Made by a program: the position numbers and the translations under genes | The notes under the pieces: generated by a model | What the model saw: only the letters and a program-made list of their open reading frames with translations | Told to the model about the DNA's origin: nothing | The model's database searches: none | From: Comamonadaceae bacterium | Lineage (GTDB): Bacteria; Pseudomonadota; Gammaproteobacteria; Burkholderiales; Burkholderiaceae_C | Direction of reading: 5' to 3' | NCBI GenBank assembly: GCA_015999985.1 | Contig: JAECRA010000031.1 | Span: 1 to 50,602, forward strand | DNA: 50,602 bases | Part shown: one piece after another, positions 8,440-16,660 of the stretch | Numbering within the stretch: position 1 is the stretch's first letter | How the letters are laid out: each line of letters opens with the position of its first letter

Positions 8440-9707
8440 GCCAAAGGTTTGCGCAAAGTGAACTGCACGACATCCGTGTTGCCGGTATCGAAAGCCGCCT
8501 CGCAATAAGCCAGGTAAAAGCTCCATATCCGCACAAAACGTTCGTCGAAGTTCTGACCCAGAACAGCTTCGATGTGGTCCTGAAAGGAGTGGCGCCAGCG
8601 TCTGATGGTTTCAGCGTAGTCACCTCCGAAAGCCATGCGCCTCTCCACCACCAAACCCGCGCGCTCCGCCTCTTGCTCGAACGCGGGAATGCTGGGCAAG
8701 AGCCCGCCAGGGAAGATGTATTGCTGAATAAAGTCCGTGGAACGCACGTAACGATCAAAGAGATCTTCACGCAAGGTGATGGTCTGAATGCAGGCGTAGC
8801 CTCCCGGTTTGAGGCACTCGCGCAGGACCTCAAAGTAGCCCCTCCAGTACTCGCGGCCCACCGCCTCGAACATCTCGATGGACACAATGGCGTCTACGGG
8901 CTGGCCTGCGTACAACGCCGGCAGGTCGCGATAGTCCTGATAGCGAAGCTGCACTTGCTCGTCCAGGCCCGCGACGCGCATGCGCTGTTGTCCCCACAGC
9001 AACTGTTCGGTCGATAGCGTTACGCCCTCCACCCGCGCGCCACGTTCACGCGCTGCGGTCTCCGCGAGGCCGCCCCAGCCGCATCCTATTTCCAACAATC
9101 GCTGACCGCTCTGCAACCGCACCTCATCCAGCGTACGCCGGATCTTGGCTTGCTGAGCCTCCTGCAGGTCCGCCTGCCTCAGGGCTTTGCCTTCAAGCCC
9201 TTGGAACCAGGCAGCGCTGTAACTCATGCCGGGATCCAACCAAAGGCGGTAGAAGTCGTTGCCTAGATCGTAGTGCGCATGGATGTTCTTGACACTGCCC
9301 GAGCGCGAATTGCGCTGCATGAGATGCCGCATGCGGTAGGCCAATCGCCCCCACCAGCTCCCATACACCAGGCGTTCCACGTGATCGCGGTTTTCCATGC
9401 ATAGGCGCAATAGGGCCGGGAGGTCTGGACTTCCCCACTCACCCGCAATGTAGCCTTCCGCAAGACCGATATCACCGGATTTCAGCGTGCGCTCCAGGGC
9501 GCGCCAGGTGTTCAGCACGCAACGCGCATCGGCCAGGCCTGAATCAGGCTGCTGGGACAGGTGCAGCAGGCTCCCATCGGGCAACTGCAAGTCCAATTGC
9601 CCGCGCGGCAACCGATGAAGAAGATTGAGGACGCGACGCGCACTCCGGGGGGGACGGCGCTGGGCTGAGGCAGAAGCTCTCAGCAAGGGGGTAGCGGTGA
9701 CATTCAT
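8436..9707 (-). CDS. CFA-family methyltransferase lacking bicarbonate-site residues
   Basis: A 423-residue SAM-dependent methyltransferase of the cyclopropane-fatty-acid synthase family: an N-terminal lipid-binding part, HAHYDLGNDFYRLWLDP at about 143-159, the SAM motif LEIGCGWGG at 205-213, and IEMFEAVG with E281, the counterpart of E. coli E239. Two residues of the bicarbonate site in E. coli CFA synthase are changed: C139 is A165 (YSAAWF) and H266 is Q308 (ACIQTI). The canonical copy at 48260 keeps both. It is therefore probably not an ordinary cyclopropane synthase and may methylate or otherwise modify unsaturated acyl chains, as proposed for CFA-like proteins in furan fatty acid synthesis. 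ATGA overlaps join it to both neighbours. Confidence 0.88.
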   Translation of the reverse strand: MNVTATPLLRASASAQRRPPRSARRVLNLLHRLPRGQLDLQLPDGSLLHLSQQPDSGLADARCVLNTWRALERTLKSGDIGLAEGYIAGEWGSPDLPALLRLCMENRDHVERLVYGSWWGRLAYRMRHLMQRNSRSGSVKNIHAHYDLGNDFYRLWLDPGMSYSAAWFQGLEGKALRQADLQEAQQAKIRRTLDEVRLQSGQRLLEIGCGWGGLAETAARERGARVEGVTLSTEQLLWGQQRMRVAGLDEQVQLRYQDYRDLPALYAGQPVDAIVSIEMFEAVGREYWRGYFEVLRECLKPGGYACIQTITLREDLFDRYVRSTDFIQQYIFPGGLLPSIPAFEQEAERAGLVVERRMAFGGDYAETIRRWRHSFQDHIEAVLGQNFDERFVRIWSFYLAYCEAAFDTGNTDVVQFTLRKPLA

Positions 9708-10456
9708 CTTGTGACGAAGCGCTTGGGCTCCGGAGGTTTGCCATGGAAAGGTACGCGCTTGGCCCAGAGGCGCAGCGCATGCCAGTGGATGCGAGCGACA
9801 ACGCCCAGCGTCATAAGGGGGGTGCCAAAGAACGCCCGGCGTACGCTCCGCCGGTTGAGCGTCTCCAATACGCCCCCCACACTGGTCTGAAGGAGAGGAC
9901 CTTGGTCATCGTGTAGATCCACACGCGCCAGCGTACGGTCTTCGCTACGCTCGAACCTGAAGCGGTACTCCCCACGAACCTCGCAAAACGGTGAGACATG
10001 AAATTGCTTGGTGGCTGACTGCTCACTTCCCCAAGCCAGCTCGGGTCCGGCCAGCAGGTAGGCGTGGCGCTCGCCAAAAGTGTTGTTGACCTCAGCAAGC
10101 ACCGCCGCCAGCGACCCATCTGCACGATGGGCATACCAGAAGCTCACTGGCTTGAACACATACCCGAGCACGCGCGGGAAAGTATGCAACCAGACTTCGC
10201 CGTCCGCATCGGCAACGCCCTCATTGGCCAGAAGCTGCTCGAACCAGGCCAGCGCATCGGCTGCGCCCTCGCCGTGGTCGCGATCATGAAAACTGATCCA
10301 GCCGCGCTGGTTGCGCCTGAGCGCAGCGTGGGGCTGCAAGCGCAAGCTGCGCATCGGCAGCATGAGAAAGTAGCTGGGATAACGGAAGGCATGTTCCACC
10401 GGCCGGAGGCGGCGGTGCCAGACATGCCCAAAGCCGATCAGCGGACGAGCGTTCAT
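9704..10456 (-). CDS. DUF1365 protein
   Basis: A 250-residue protein of the DUF1365 family, recognised by GFGHVWHRRLRPVEHAF near the start, WFEQLL, the histidine-containing HTFPRVLGYVFKPVSFW and the NNTFGERHAYLL stretch, and FHVSPFCEVRGEYRF. Function is not established. It is nearly always encoded between a COG2907-type FAD oxidoreductase and a CFA-like methyltransferase, exactly as here, so it probably works on the same lipid product. The ATG at 10454-10456 overlaps the stop of the FAD gene by ATGA; the longer open frame upstream lies within that gene and is not used. Its own stop overlaps the CFA-like start in the same way. Confidence 0.85.
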   Translation of the reverse strand: MNARPLIGFGHVWHRRLRPVEHAFRYPSYFLMLPMRSLRLQPHAALRRNQRGWISFHDRDHGEGAADALAWFEQLLANEGVADADGEVWLHTFPRVLGYVFKPVSFWYAHRADGSLAAVLAEVNNTFGERHAYLLAGPELAWGSEQSATKQFHVSPFCEVRGEYRFRFERSEDRTLARVDLHDDQGPLLQTSVGGVLETLNRRSVRRAFFGTPLMTLGVVARIHWHALRLWAKRVPFHGKPPEPKRFVTR

Positions 10457-11790
10457 GCGACACACTCGGTGGCGTTCTCGGCAGGCATTCGAGCCAGGGC
10501 TTGCATAACGCCCTCGGCCGCCTCCACCCCCGAGCGCAAACCGTCCTCGTGGAAACCGTAACCACACCAGGCCCCGCAAAACCAGGTTCTGCGTTCCCCT
10601 TGCAGGGATTGAACACCGCCCTGCGCTTCGATGGCCGCCAGGTCAAAGACGGGGTGGCTGTATTCAATGCGCGCGTGGACCTTGCTCTCATCGATTTTTC
10701 GCGCCGGGTTCAGTGACACCATGACCGGCTGCTGCCAAGGCAGCGGTTGCAGGCGATTGAGCAGATAGTGGAGACAGACACTGGCTTGCTCATGCCCCGG
10801 CTGCGTCGCTCGTTCATAGTTCCAAGCTGCCCACGCCGTTGTGCGCCTGGGCAGCACGCTCGCATCTGTATGAAGAAACGCCACATTCGGCTGGTAGCGG
10901 ATGGCTCCCAGCACCGTACGCTCTGCAGGCGTAGCATCTGAGCCCAACAGCCCAAGTGCCTGGTCACTGTGGCACGCTAGAACCACTGAATCAAATTGCT
11001 CAGTGCTGTGTGCGGTCTCCACTAGGACGCCACCGGGCAAGCGCCGCAGGCTAAGCACAGGAGCACGTAAACGGGCTTCGTGCCGATCATTCCTTAGCAG
11101 ACCCTCTACCACGCGCCGCACGTACTGACGCGATCCACCTACGACCGAATACCACTGGGGCCGTTCCGTGACCTGAAGCAAGCCGTGGTTGTGGCAAAAG
11201 CGGATCAGCGTTGCCACGGGGAAGCGCAGCATCTGGTCTATCGGGCACGACCAGATGCAACCAAGCATAGGCAGCAAGTAGTCCTGGCGGAAGGTCTGTC
11301 CAAAACGGTGTTGGTCCAGAAAGTCCGCAATAGAGCTGCGCAGTTGTGCCTCATCTCCTTTGAGCGCCAGTCCGGTCGCCAGTCGGTTGAAACGAAGAAT
11401 CTCGGCCAGCATGTGCAGAAAGCGTGGCCGCAGCAAGTTTTTCCGCTGCGCAAACACGCCACCTGGCGACGTGCCGCTCCACTCAAGACCCTCCCCGCCA
11501 TCAGGCTTGGGCACCTGGACTGAGAAAGACATCTCTGCATTCACGGTCTGCACTTTGAGATCTGCAAACAAACTGGTCAGTAAGGGATAGGTTCGGTGAT
11601 TGAAGACCAGAAAACCCGTGTCCACTCCCTGACTCACTCCACCAAGTGTCATGTCGACGGTGTTGGCATGACCACCGAAACGATCTCCCGCCTCAAAGAG
11701 CGTGACGCGGTGCCGACCGGGCGCGCCTGCGAGTCTGCGCGCAGCGGCCAGTCCAGCGATACCCGACCCGATGACAGCGATGCGATGCAT
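10453..11790 (-). CDS. FAD-dependent amine-oxidase-like oxidoreductase (COG2907 type)
   Basis: A 445-residue flavoprotein, first gene of the lipid operon. The dinucleotide-binding motif IAVIGSGIAGLAAARRL is at 4-20, followed by FEAGDRFGGHANT as in amine-oxidase and phytoene-desaturase relatives; a C-terminal WFCGAWCGYGFHEDG closes the FAD domain. Homologues next to DUF1365 and CFA-like genes are thought to desaturate or oxidise acyl chains; this is inference here. I chose the ATG at 11788-11790 because the dinucleotide motif starts right after it and GGGGA stands upstream; ATGs two and twenty codons earlier are also in frame. It faces the TetR gene across a 139-bp operator-rich gap. Confidence 0.87.
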   Translation of the reverse strand: MHRIAVIGSGIAGLAAARRLAGAPGRHRVTLFEAGDRFGGHANTVDMTLGGVSQGVDTGFLVFNHRTYPLLTSLFADLKVQTVNAEMSFSVQVPKPDGGEGLEWSGTSPGGVFAQRKNLLRPRFLHMLAEILRFNRLATGLALKGDEAQLRSSIADFLDQHRFGQTFRQDYLLPMLGCIWSCPIDQMLRFPVATLIRFCHNHGLLQVTERPQWYSVVGGSRQYVRRVVEGLLRNDRHEARLRAPVLSLRRLPGGVLVETAHSTEQFDSVVLACHSDQALGLLGSDATPAERTVLGAIRYQPNVAFLHTDASVLPRRTTAWAAWNYERATQPGHEQASVCLHYLLNRLQPLPWQQPVMVSLNPARKIDESKVHARIEYSHPVFDLAAIEAQGGVQSLQGERRTWFCGAWCGYGFHEDGLRSGVEAAEGVMQALARMPAENATECVA

Positions 11791-11929
11791 GAACATCCCC
11801 AATGAAAAACAAAACCAATCTAGACCTTGAAGCCCAAATATTGAACTCATCAGTTCAAACTATAAACCAATAAGCTCTCTTTTGCACTACATAGTTTCAA
11901 ATATGATCTATCAGGTCTAAAATGCATCC
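11791..11929. promoter_or_regulatory. Divergent control region with TetR-type inverted repeats
   Basis: The gap between the FAD oxidoreductase and tetR starts is AT-rich compared with its surroundings. It contains the perfect inverted repeat TTGAAC-N6-GTTCAA (11841-11858), a size typical of TetR-family operators. A second, wider inverted pair is TAGACCT (11820-11826) and AGGTCTA (11913-11919), one near each gene start. The regulator encoded next door is the natural candidate to bind here and control both genes; this is inference from layout. Confidence 0.55.
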
Positions 11930-12568
11930 ATGAAAACCCGTTCGTCCATCAAGGAACAGATACAGCGCGTGCGCGAAGAGGCTATCGTCGCGGCCGTCAA
12001 TCGGCTGTTGGCCACCAAGGGCTATGACGCTATGACTGTCGATGAGGTAGCCGCCGAGGCCGGCATGGCCAAGGCCAGCCTCTACAAGCTATTTACCTCC
12101 AAGGAAGAACTGGCGGGAGCAGCCATGGTTGGCGTCCTGGATCGGGCACTGGCTTTCGTTGACAGCCTGCGTGACGAGGCGGCGAAGGCTGCCGAGGCAG
12201 GTTTGCCAACCACGCCGTTGGATCAGCTCAAGGCGGTCACAAGCTGGGCCATGCGAACACAGCTCGAAGGCGAAATGCCTTCTCTGCCCGCACAGAACTC
12301 TTCCTTGAGCACTTCGCTGCAATCCAACGACGCGTATATAGACCGCCTCATTACCCTCAGCAATCGGCTCAGCATCTGGATCACCGAAGCACAGACCAGG
12401 GGCCAGCTCCAGGCCATGCTTCCATCCGAGCTGGTGCTCTACACGCTTTTCGCACGTGCCTGCGATCCCGTGGTGGCTCTGCTCAAGGAGTCAGGCCAGT
12501 ACACAAATCAACAGATCGTTGAGTGGGTATTGAGCACCACTTTTGAAGGTTTGGCTTTGCCGCAATAG
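11930..12568 (+). CDS. TetR-family transcriptional regulator
   Basis: A 212-residue TetR/AcrR regulator. The HTH lies at about 18-62: RLLATKGYDAMTVDEVAAEAGMAKASLYKLF is a standard family DNA-binding region (quoted here by its parts: TVDEVAAEAG, then ASLYKLF). The C-terminal ligand domain is helical and has no recognised relative by eye. It is divergent from the eight-gene lipid operon and shares a 139-bp gap with a perfect 6+6 inverted repeat, so local repression of the operon and itself is likely. In other bacteria comparable gene sets are under a sigma-E/ChrR pair; here the only adjacent regulator is TetR. The inducer is unknown; a fatty acid or acyl-CoA would be a reasonable guess. Confidence 0.87.
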   Translation: MKTRSSIKEQIQRVREEAIVAAVNRLLATKGYDAMTVDEVAAEAGMAKASLYKLFTSKEELAGAAMVGVLDRALAFVDSLRDEAAKAAEAGLPTTPLDQLKAVTSWAMRTQLEGEMPSLPAQNSSLSTSLQSNDAYIDRLITLSNRLSIWITEAQTRGQLQAMLPSELVLYTLFARACDPVVALLKESGQYTNQQIVEWVLSTTFEGLALPQ

Positions 12569-12581
12569 CTAGCCCTGGCCG

Positions 12582-12591
12582 GCGTTAACGC
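12582..12591. repeat. 10-bp palindrome between tetR and Hsp70 gene
   Basis: GCGTTAACGC is a perfect palindrome in the 101-bp gap between tetR and the Hsp70-like gene. It could be a protein site; it is too short to act as a terminator. Confidence 0.25.
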
Positions 12592-12669
12592 TCTCTGGGT
12601 TAGCGCAATCTACCCCCTTTGAACGGGCTGCGGAATGTCACCTGAATATCCGAGCTAGGATCAGAGGCT

Positions 12670-13935
12670 ATGGATAAAAGACTTTCTGGCCAGGCGATCA
12701 CGCTTGGCATCGATTTCGGGACCTCCAATTCGGCTGTCTCATGGGCCCAGCCAGAAGGCACGGCCCAGCTTATTGCACTGGAAGGCAATGCCCTTTCCAT
12801 CCCTACCGCGGTTTTCTACAACGCAGAAGACCGCACCACCCACTTCGGTCGCGACGCTGTGTCGCAATATCTGGTCGGCACGGAAGGCCGGCTGATGCGG
12901 TCCCTGAAGAGCCTCTTGGGCAGCCCACTGCTGCTGGAGAAAACAGAGGTCAACCGCCAGCAGATCAGCTACAAAGACATTGTGGCCACTTTCCTGGGCG
13001 AACTGCGCAGGCGCGCTTCCCAGGCGCTGGGTGCGGAGCCAACGCGTGTGGTCATGGGCCGGCCCGTGCACTTTGTGGACGACGCACCTGAACGCGACGC
13101 TCTGGCGCAGCAATCACTTCTGGAGGCTGCCCACGAGGTTGGTTTTGAACAGATCTCTTTCCAGTTGGAGCCCATTGCCGCTGCACTGGATCACGAGCGG
13201 CGCCTGACCAGAGAAAACATGGTGCTGGTGGTCGACCTTGGAGGTGGCACCTCGGACTTCACTGTGGTTCGCCTGGGCCCGGAGCGCATGGACCAGGACG
13301 ACCGCTCCAGGGATATCTTGGCCACCACGGGCGTGCACATTGGCGGGACCGACTTCGACCAGAAGCTCAGCCTGGAACAGGTGATGCCCCTGTTGGGGTA
13401 CCGCCACCTTGGGCCCCAGCAGCGGGAGGTGCCCAGCAGGGTCTTCTTCGACCTTGCCACCTGGCACCTGATTCACTGGCAATACCTGGCGCGCTCCATC
13501 AGCCAGGCGCAGGCACTGCGCGTGAATTACACCGACCCCCACTTGCACGCACGCCTGATGAAAGTTCTGAAGGAGCGCCATGGTCACCATATTGCCCACG
13601 AAGTAGAGCAAGCCAAGATCAGTTGTTCTCAGAGCGGTGCGGACACGAGCATTGACCTGTCCGTGCTCGAACATGGCCTGCTCGCCTCCATGGGCGCAGC
13701 CGACCTGCGCGAGCATCTTGCCAGCTTGCTCGCGCGGACCGTAGCGTGCGCTCGAGAGTGCGTGCAACTTGCAGGGCTGAAAGACAGCGAACTGGACGGC
13801 ATCTACCTCACCGGCGGTTCTTCGGCGCTGCGCCCGTTCCAGCATGCCTTGCAGGCTGAATTTCCCGGCGTGCCAATGATGGAGGGAGATCTGTTCGGAG
13901 GGGTCGCTTCAGGACTGGTCTACAGCCGCAGCTGA
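12670..13935 (+). CDS. yegD: Hsp70-family protein, YegD-like
   Basis: A 421-residue actin-fold ATPase of the Hsp70/HscA-related YegD group. The phosphate-1 motif IDFGTSNS is at 14-21, phosphate-2 appears as VDLGGGTSDF near 193, and the adenosine motif as LTGGSSALRPF near 375. It ends after the nucleotide-binding domain and has no substrate-binding beta-sandwich or lid, which is normal for YegD proteins. E. coli YegD is a chaperone-like protein of uncertain role. The gene stands alone between tetR and polB; the spacing to polB is 120 bp. The start has a poor ribosome site (AGAGG three bases upstream), but the FGTSNS motif fixes it within a few codons. Confidence 0.88.
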   Translation: MDKRLSGQAITLGIDFGTSNSAVSWAQPEGTAQLIALEGNALSIPTAVFYNAEDRTTHFGRDAVSQYLVGTEGRLMRSLKSLLGSPLLLEKTEVNRQQISYKDIVATFLGELRRRASQALGAEPTRVVMGRPVHFVDDAPERDALAQQSLLEAAHEVGFEQISFQLEPIAAALDHERRLTRENMVLVVDLGGGTSDFTVVRLGPERMDQDDRSRDILATTGVHIGGTDFDQKLSLEQVMPLLGYRHLGPQQREVPSRVFFDLATWHLIHWQYLARSISQAQALRVNYTDPHLHARLMKVLKERHGHHIAHEVEQAKISCSQSGADTSIDLSVLEHGLLASMGAADLREHLASLLARTVACARECVQLAGLKDSELDGIYLTGGSSALRPFQHALQAEFPGVPMMEGDLFGGVASGLVYSRS

Positions 13936-14055
13936 CGTCTCTTGATCGCTCAACTTGAAGGATACGCCAGTTGGCCTATACCGGCTGGCGTGCGATACGT
14001 GTGATACCTTTGAAAAGAACGCCATGGCGGCGACTGGTCCAAAACGTCTTCAACT

Positions 14056-16425
14056 GTGCTGCCCACCGTTTTCAAAGGTTTCATCCTCACCCGTCATTGG
14101 CGGGACACGCCTGCCGGCACGGAGATTGAGCTTTGGCTGGCAACCGACGACGGCCCAAGAAAAGTCACGCTTACTGGGCAAAAATCGGTTGCCTTTGTTC
14201 TAGAGAGGTATCGGCACGCCGTGGAGGCGCTACTCGGGAGCTTCCCAGGCATGCAGCTTCGCGCGCTGGAGCTCAAAACCTTTCACCATGAGCCCGTCGC
14301 AGGCATCTATGCCGCTCAGTTCCGGCAACTTGGCAAACTCGCGCAGGCCCTGAAGCCGCAGAACATTCCCCTGCTCGAAGCCGACGTGCGTCCCCATGAC
14401 CGCTACCTGATGGAGCGGTTCATTTATGCAGGCGTGGAAGTCCAAGGTGGCCATCTTGAAGGCGCCACTCTCATAGATGGTCGGTTAAAACCAGCCCCCG
14501 ACTACCGCCCCGCATTGAAAATTCTCTCGCTGGACATTGAAACCAGCCAGCACGGAGACTTGTATTCCATCGCCCTGGATTGCATGGCTGATCGCGTCGT
14601 CTTCATGCTGGGCGAACCTCAGGACCATGGGGAGACACTGGATTTCTCACTTGTGTATTGTCAGACCCGCAAGATCATGGTGGAACGCCTGAACGACTGG
14701 TTCGCAGCTAACGACCCCGATGTGCTTGTGGGCTGGAATGTCATTCAGTTCGATCTGCGCATTCTTCAAAAGACGGCGGATGAGTGCGGCGTACCACTCT
14801 TGCTGGGCCGGGGGCGCCAACCCATGCAGTGGCGGACCCACCCGAGAAAGCAAGGCTATCTGTTCGCACCCACACCCGGCCGGCTGGTGATCGACGGCAT
14901 AGATGCGCTCAAAGCTGCCGTATGGAGCTTTCCTTCTTTCAGTCTGGAAAACGTCTCGCAAACGCTGTTGGGCGAGGGCAAGTCCATCGGCGACGAATAC
15001 GACAAGATGGCCGAAATTGAACGGCGCTTTCACCAAGACAAGCCCGCGCTGGCGGTCTACAACATTCGCGACTGCGCCCTGGTTCTGCGAATCTTTGAAA
15101 AGACCAAGCTGTTGCAGTTCGTTATGGAGCGTGCTCAGACAACCGGTTTGCAGGCGGACCACTTCGGTGGCTCCATTGCCGCATTCAGTCACCATTACCT
15201 GCCCCGGATGCATCGCCAGGGCTATGTGGCTCCGAACGTGGGAGAGATTGCGAGCAAGGCCTATCCAGGCGGATACGTGATGGACTCGAAACCCGGGTTC
15301 TACGATTCGGTCGTAGTGCTCGACTACAAGAGCCTATACCCCTCCATCATCCGGACCTTCCTGGTGGACCCGGTCGGATATGCAGAGGCCAGCCGCGAGC
15401 CAGAGTCGCCCGCCTTGGTCAAGGGCCCCGACGGAACCCTGTTTTCGCGCGAAAAGCACTGCCTGCCGGGCATTGTTACCACGCTCTCCCAGGCACGGGA
15501 TGAAGCCAAGCGGTCAAGAAACGAGCCCCTTTCACAGGCGTTGAAGCTGCTCATGAACTCCTTTGCCGGCGTGCTGGGAGCAACAGAATGCCGGTTCTTC
15601 AATCCAAAGCTGGTGTCGGCGGTCACCTTGCGCGGACACGAGATGATGAAGCTCACCCAGGCGTTCGTGGAAGAGCGCGGTTTCGAAGCCATCTACGGTG
15701 ACACCGATTCCATCTTCATCTGGCTCAAAAAGCCTCACACCAATACCGAAGCCTATGCCGTCGCCACAGAGCTTGTGCGAGACATCAACACCTGGTGGAC
15801 CAGCACGCTAAGAGATGATCAAGGCCTTGAGAACTTCCTGGAAATAGAGCTGGATACGCACTACAAGAAATTCTTCATGCCGACCATTCGCGGCTCTGAC
15901 ATCGGCAGCAAGAAACGCTATGCGGGTTTGAGCGTGGATGCCAACCATAAAGAGGAAATGATCTACCGAGGCCTGGAGATGGCCCGCAGCGACTGGACGC
16001 TCTTGGCACGCCAGTTCCAGGAAGGACTGCTCACTCGCATTTTTCAGGGTGAGCCCTACCGCGATTTCGTATCCGACTATGCGCGCGCGACGGTAGCGGG
16101 TGAAAAGGATGATTTGCTTGTGTATCGCAAGCGTCTACGCCACCGGCTTGACGCCTACCACAAGAATGTTCCGCCCCAGGTCCGTGCCGCGCGGATGGCC
16201 GACGAGTTCAATGCAAAGATCGGCCGCCCCAAGCAATATCAAAGCGGCGGATGGATACAGTACGTCATGACCAGAAGCGGGCCGGAGCCAATGGAGGCAC
16301 GCCAGTCCGCCATTGATTACGGGCATTATCTGAGTAAACAGCTTCAGCCGATTGCAGATGCCATTCTTGCACCGCTGGGCGAGAGTTTCTCAGCGCTGAC
16401 GACTTCCCAGCGCAAGCTGTTCTAG
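14056..16425 (+). CDS. polB: DNA polymerase II (family B)
   Basis: A 789-residue family B polymerase, close to E. coli Pol II (783 residues) along its whole length. The 3'-5' exonuclease motifs are LDIET (159-163), GWNVIQFDLR near 228 and YNIRDC near 335. The polymerase motifs are DYKSLYPSI near 423 (motif A), KLLMNSFAGVLG near 497 (motif B) and YGDTDS near 549 (motif C). It is a repair/translesion and restart polymerase, SOS-induced in E. coli. The start is a GTG at 14056; the family sequence FILTRHWRDTP begins nine residues later, and no in-frame ATG or good ribosome site lies nearby. I found no LexA box (CTG-N10-CAG) in the upstream 120 bp. Confidence 0.95.
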   Translation: MLPTVFKGFILTRHWRDTPAGTEIELWLATDDGPRKVTLTGQKSVAFVLERYRHAVEALLGSFPGMQLRALELKTFHHEPVAGIYAAQFRQLGKLAQALKPQNIPLLEADVRPHDRYLMERFIYAGVEVQGGHLEGATLIDGRLKPAPDYRPALKILSLDIETSQHGDLYSIALDCMADRVVFMLGEPQDHGETLDFSLVYCQTRKIMVERLNDWFAANDPDVLVGWNVIQFDLRILQKTADECGVPLLLGRGRQPMQWRTHPRKQGYLFAPTPGRLVIDGIDALKAAVWSFPSFSLENVSQTLLGEGKSIGDEYDKMAEIERRFHQDKPALAVYNIRDCALVLRIFEKTKLLQFVMERAQTTGLQADHFGGSIAAFSHHYLPRMHRQGYVAPNVGEIASKAYPGGYVMDSKPGFYDSVVVLDYKSLYPSIIRTFLVDPVGYAEASREPESPALVKGPDGTLFSREKHCLPGIVTTLSQARDEAKRSRNEPLSQALKLLMNSFAGVLGATECRFFNPKLVSAVTLRGHEMMKLTQAFVEERGFEAIYGDTDSIFIWLKKPHTNTEAYAVATELVRDINTWWTSTLRDDQGLENFLEIELDTHYKKFFMPTIRGSDIGSKKRYAGLSVDANHKEEMIYRGLEMARSDWTLLARQFQEGLLTRIFQGEPYRDFVSDYARATVAGEKDDLLVYRKRLRHRLDAYHKNVPPQVRAARMADEFNAKIGRPKQYQSGGWIQYVMTRSGPEPMEARQSAIDYGHYLSKQLQPIADAILAPLGESFSALTTSQRKLF

Positions 16426-16596
16426 CCCGGATATTTCACCCAGAAGAGTAGGCGGAACCCGATACTCGATGCTGCAAACAGGCAAGAAAGCCCCAGGCAG
16501 TTGACATGACCCGCAGTCTGCGACGGCACCGATGAACGACGCCTGAAGCCGACACCGAACGCCGCTATTCGCCCACCCGCACCGCGGCCTCTCCGG

Positions 16597-16630
16597 CTGC
16601 CTCCGTGCTGTCATATGCGCCGACTAGCAT
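16597..16630 (+). promoter_or_regulatory. Possible PHO-box promoter ahead of nucleotidase
   Basis: A perfect CTGTCAT (16608-16614) has a weaker CTGCCTC eleven bases upstream (16597-16603). TAGCAT follows ten bases after it as a possible -10. This is the spacing of PhoB-type promoters, but one half-site matches only 4 of 7, so the call is tentative. Confidence 0.3.
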
Positions 16631-16660
16631 CGGCGCTTTCAATATCGCGTTCCCCATCCC

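Noticed and set aside
4770..12568. A sigma-E/ChrR regulator pair accompanying the lipid operon
   Set aside because: No gene resembling an ECF sigma factor, ChrR or photolyase is present beside the operon; only TetR is found.
13936..14055. A possible LexA box ahead of polB
   Set aside because: I looked for CTG-N10-CAG on both strands of the gap and found none; partial matches lack the spacing.
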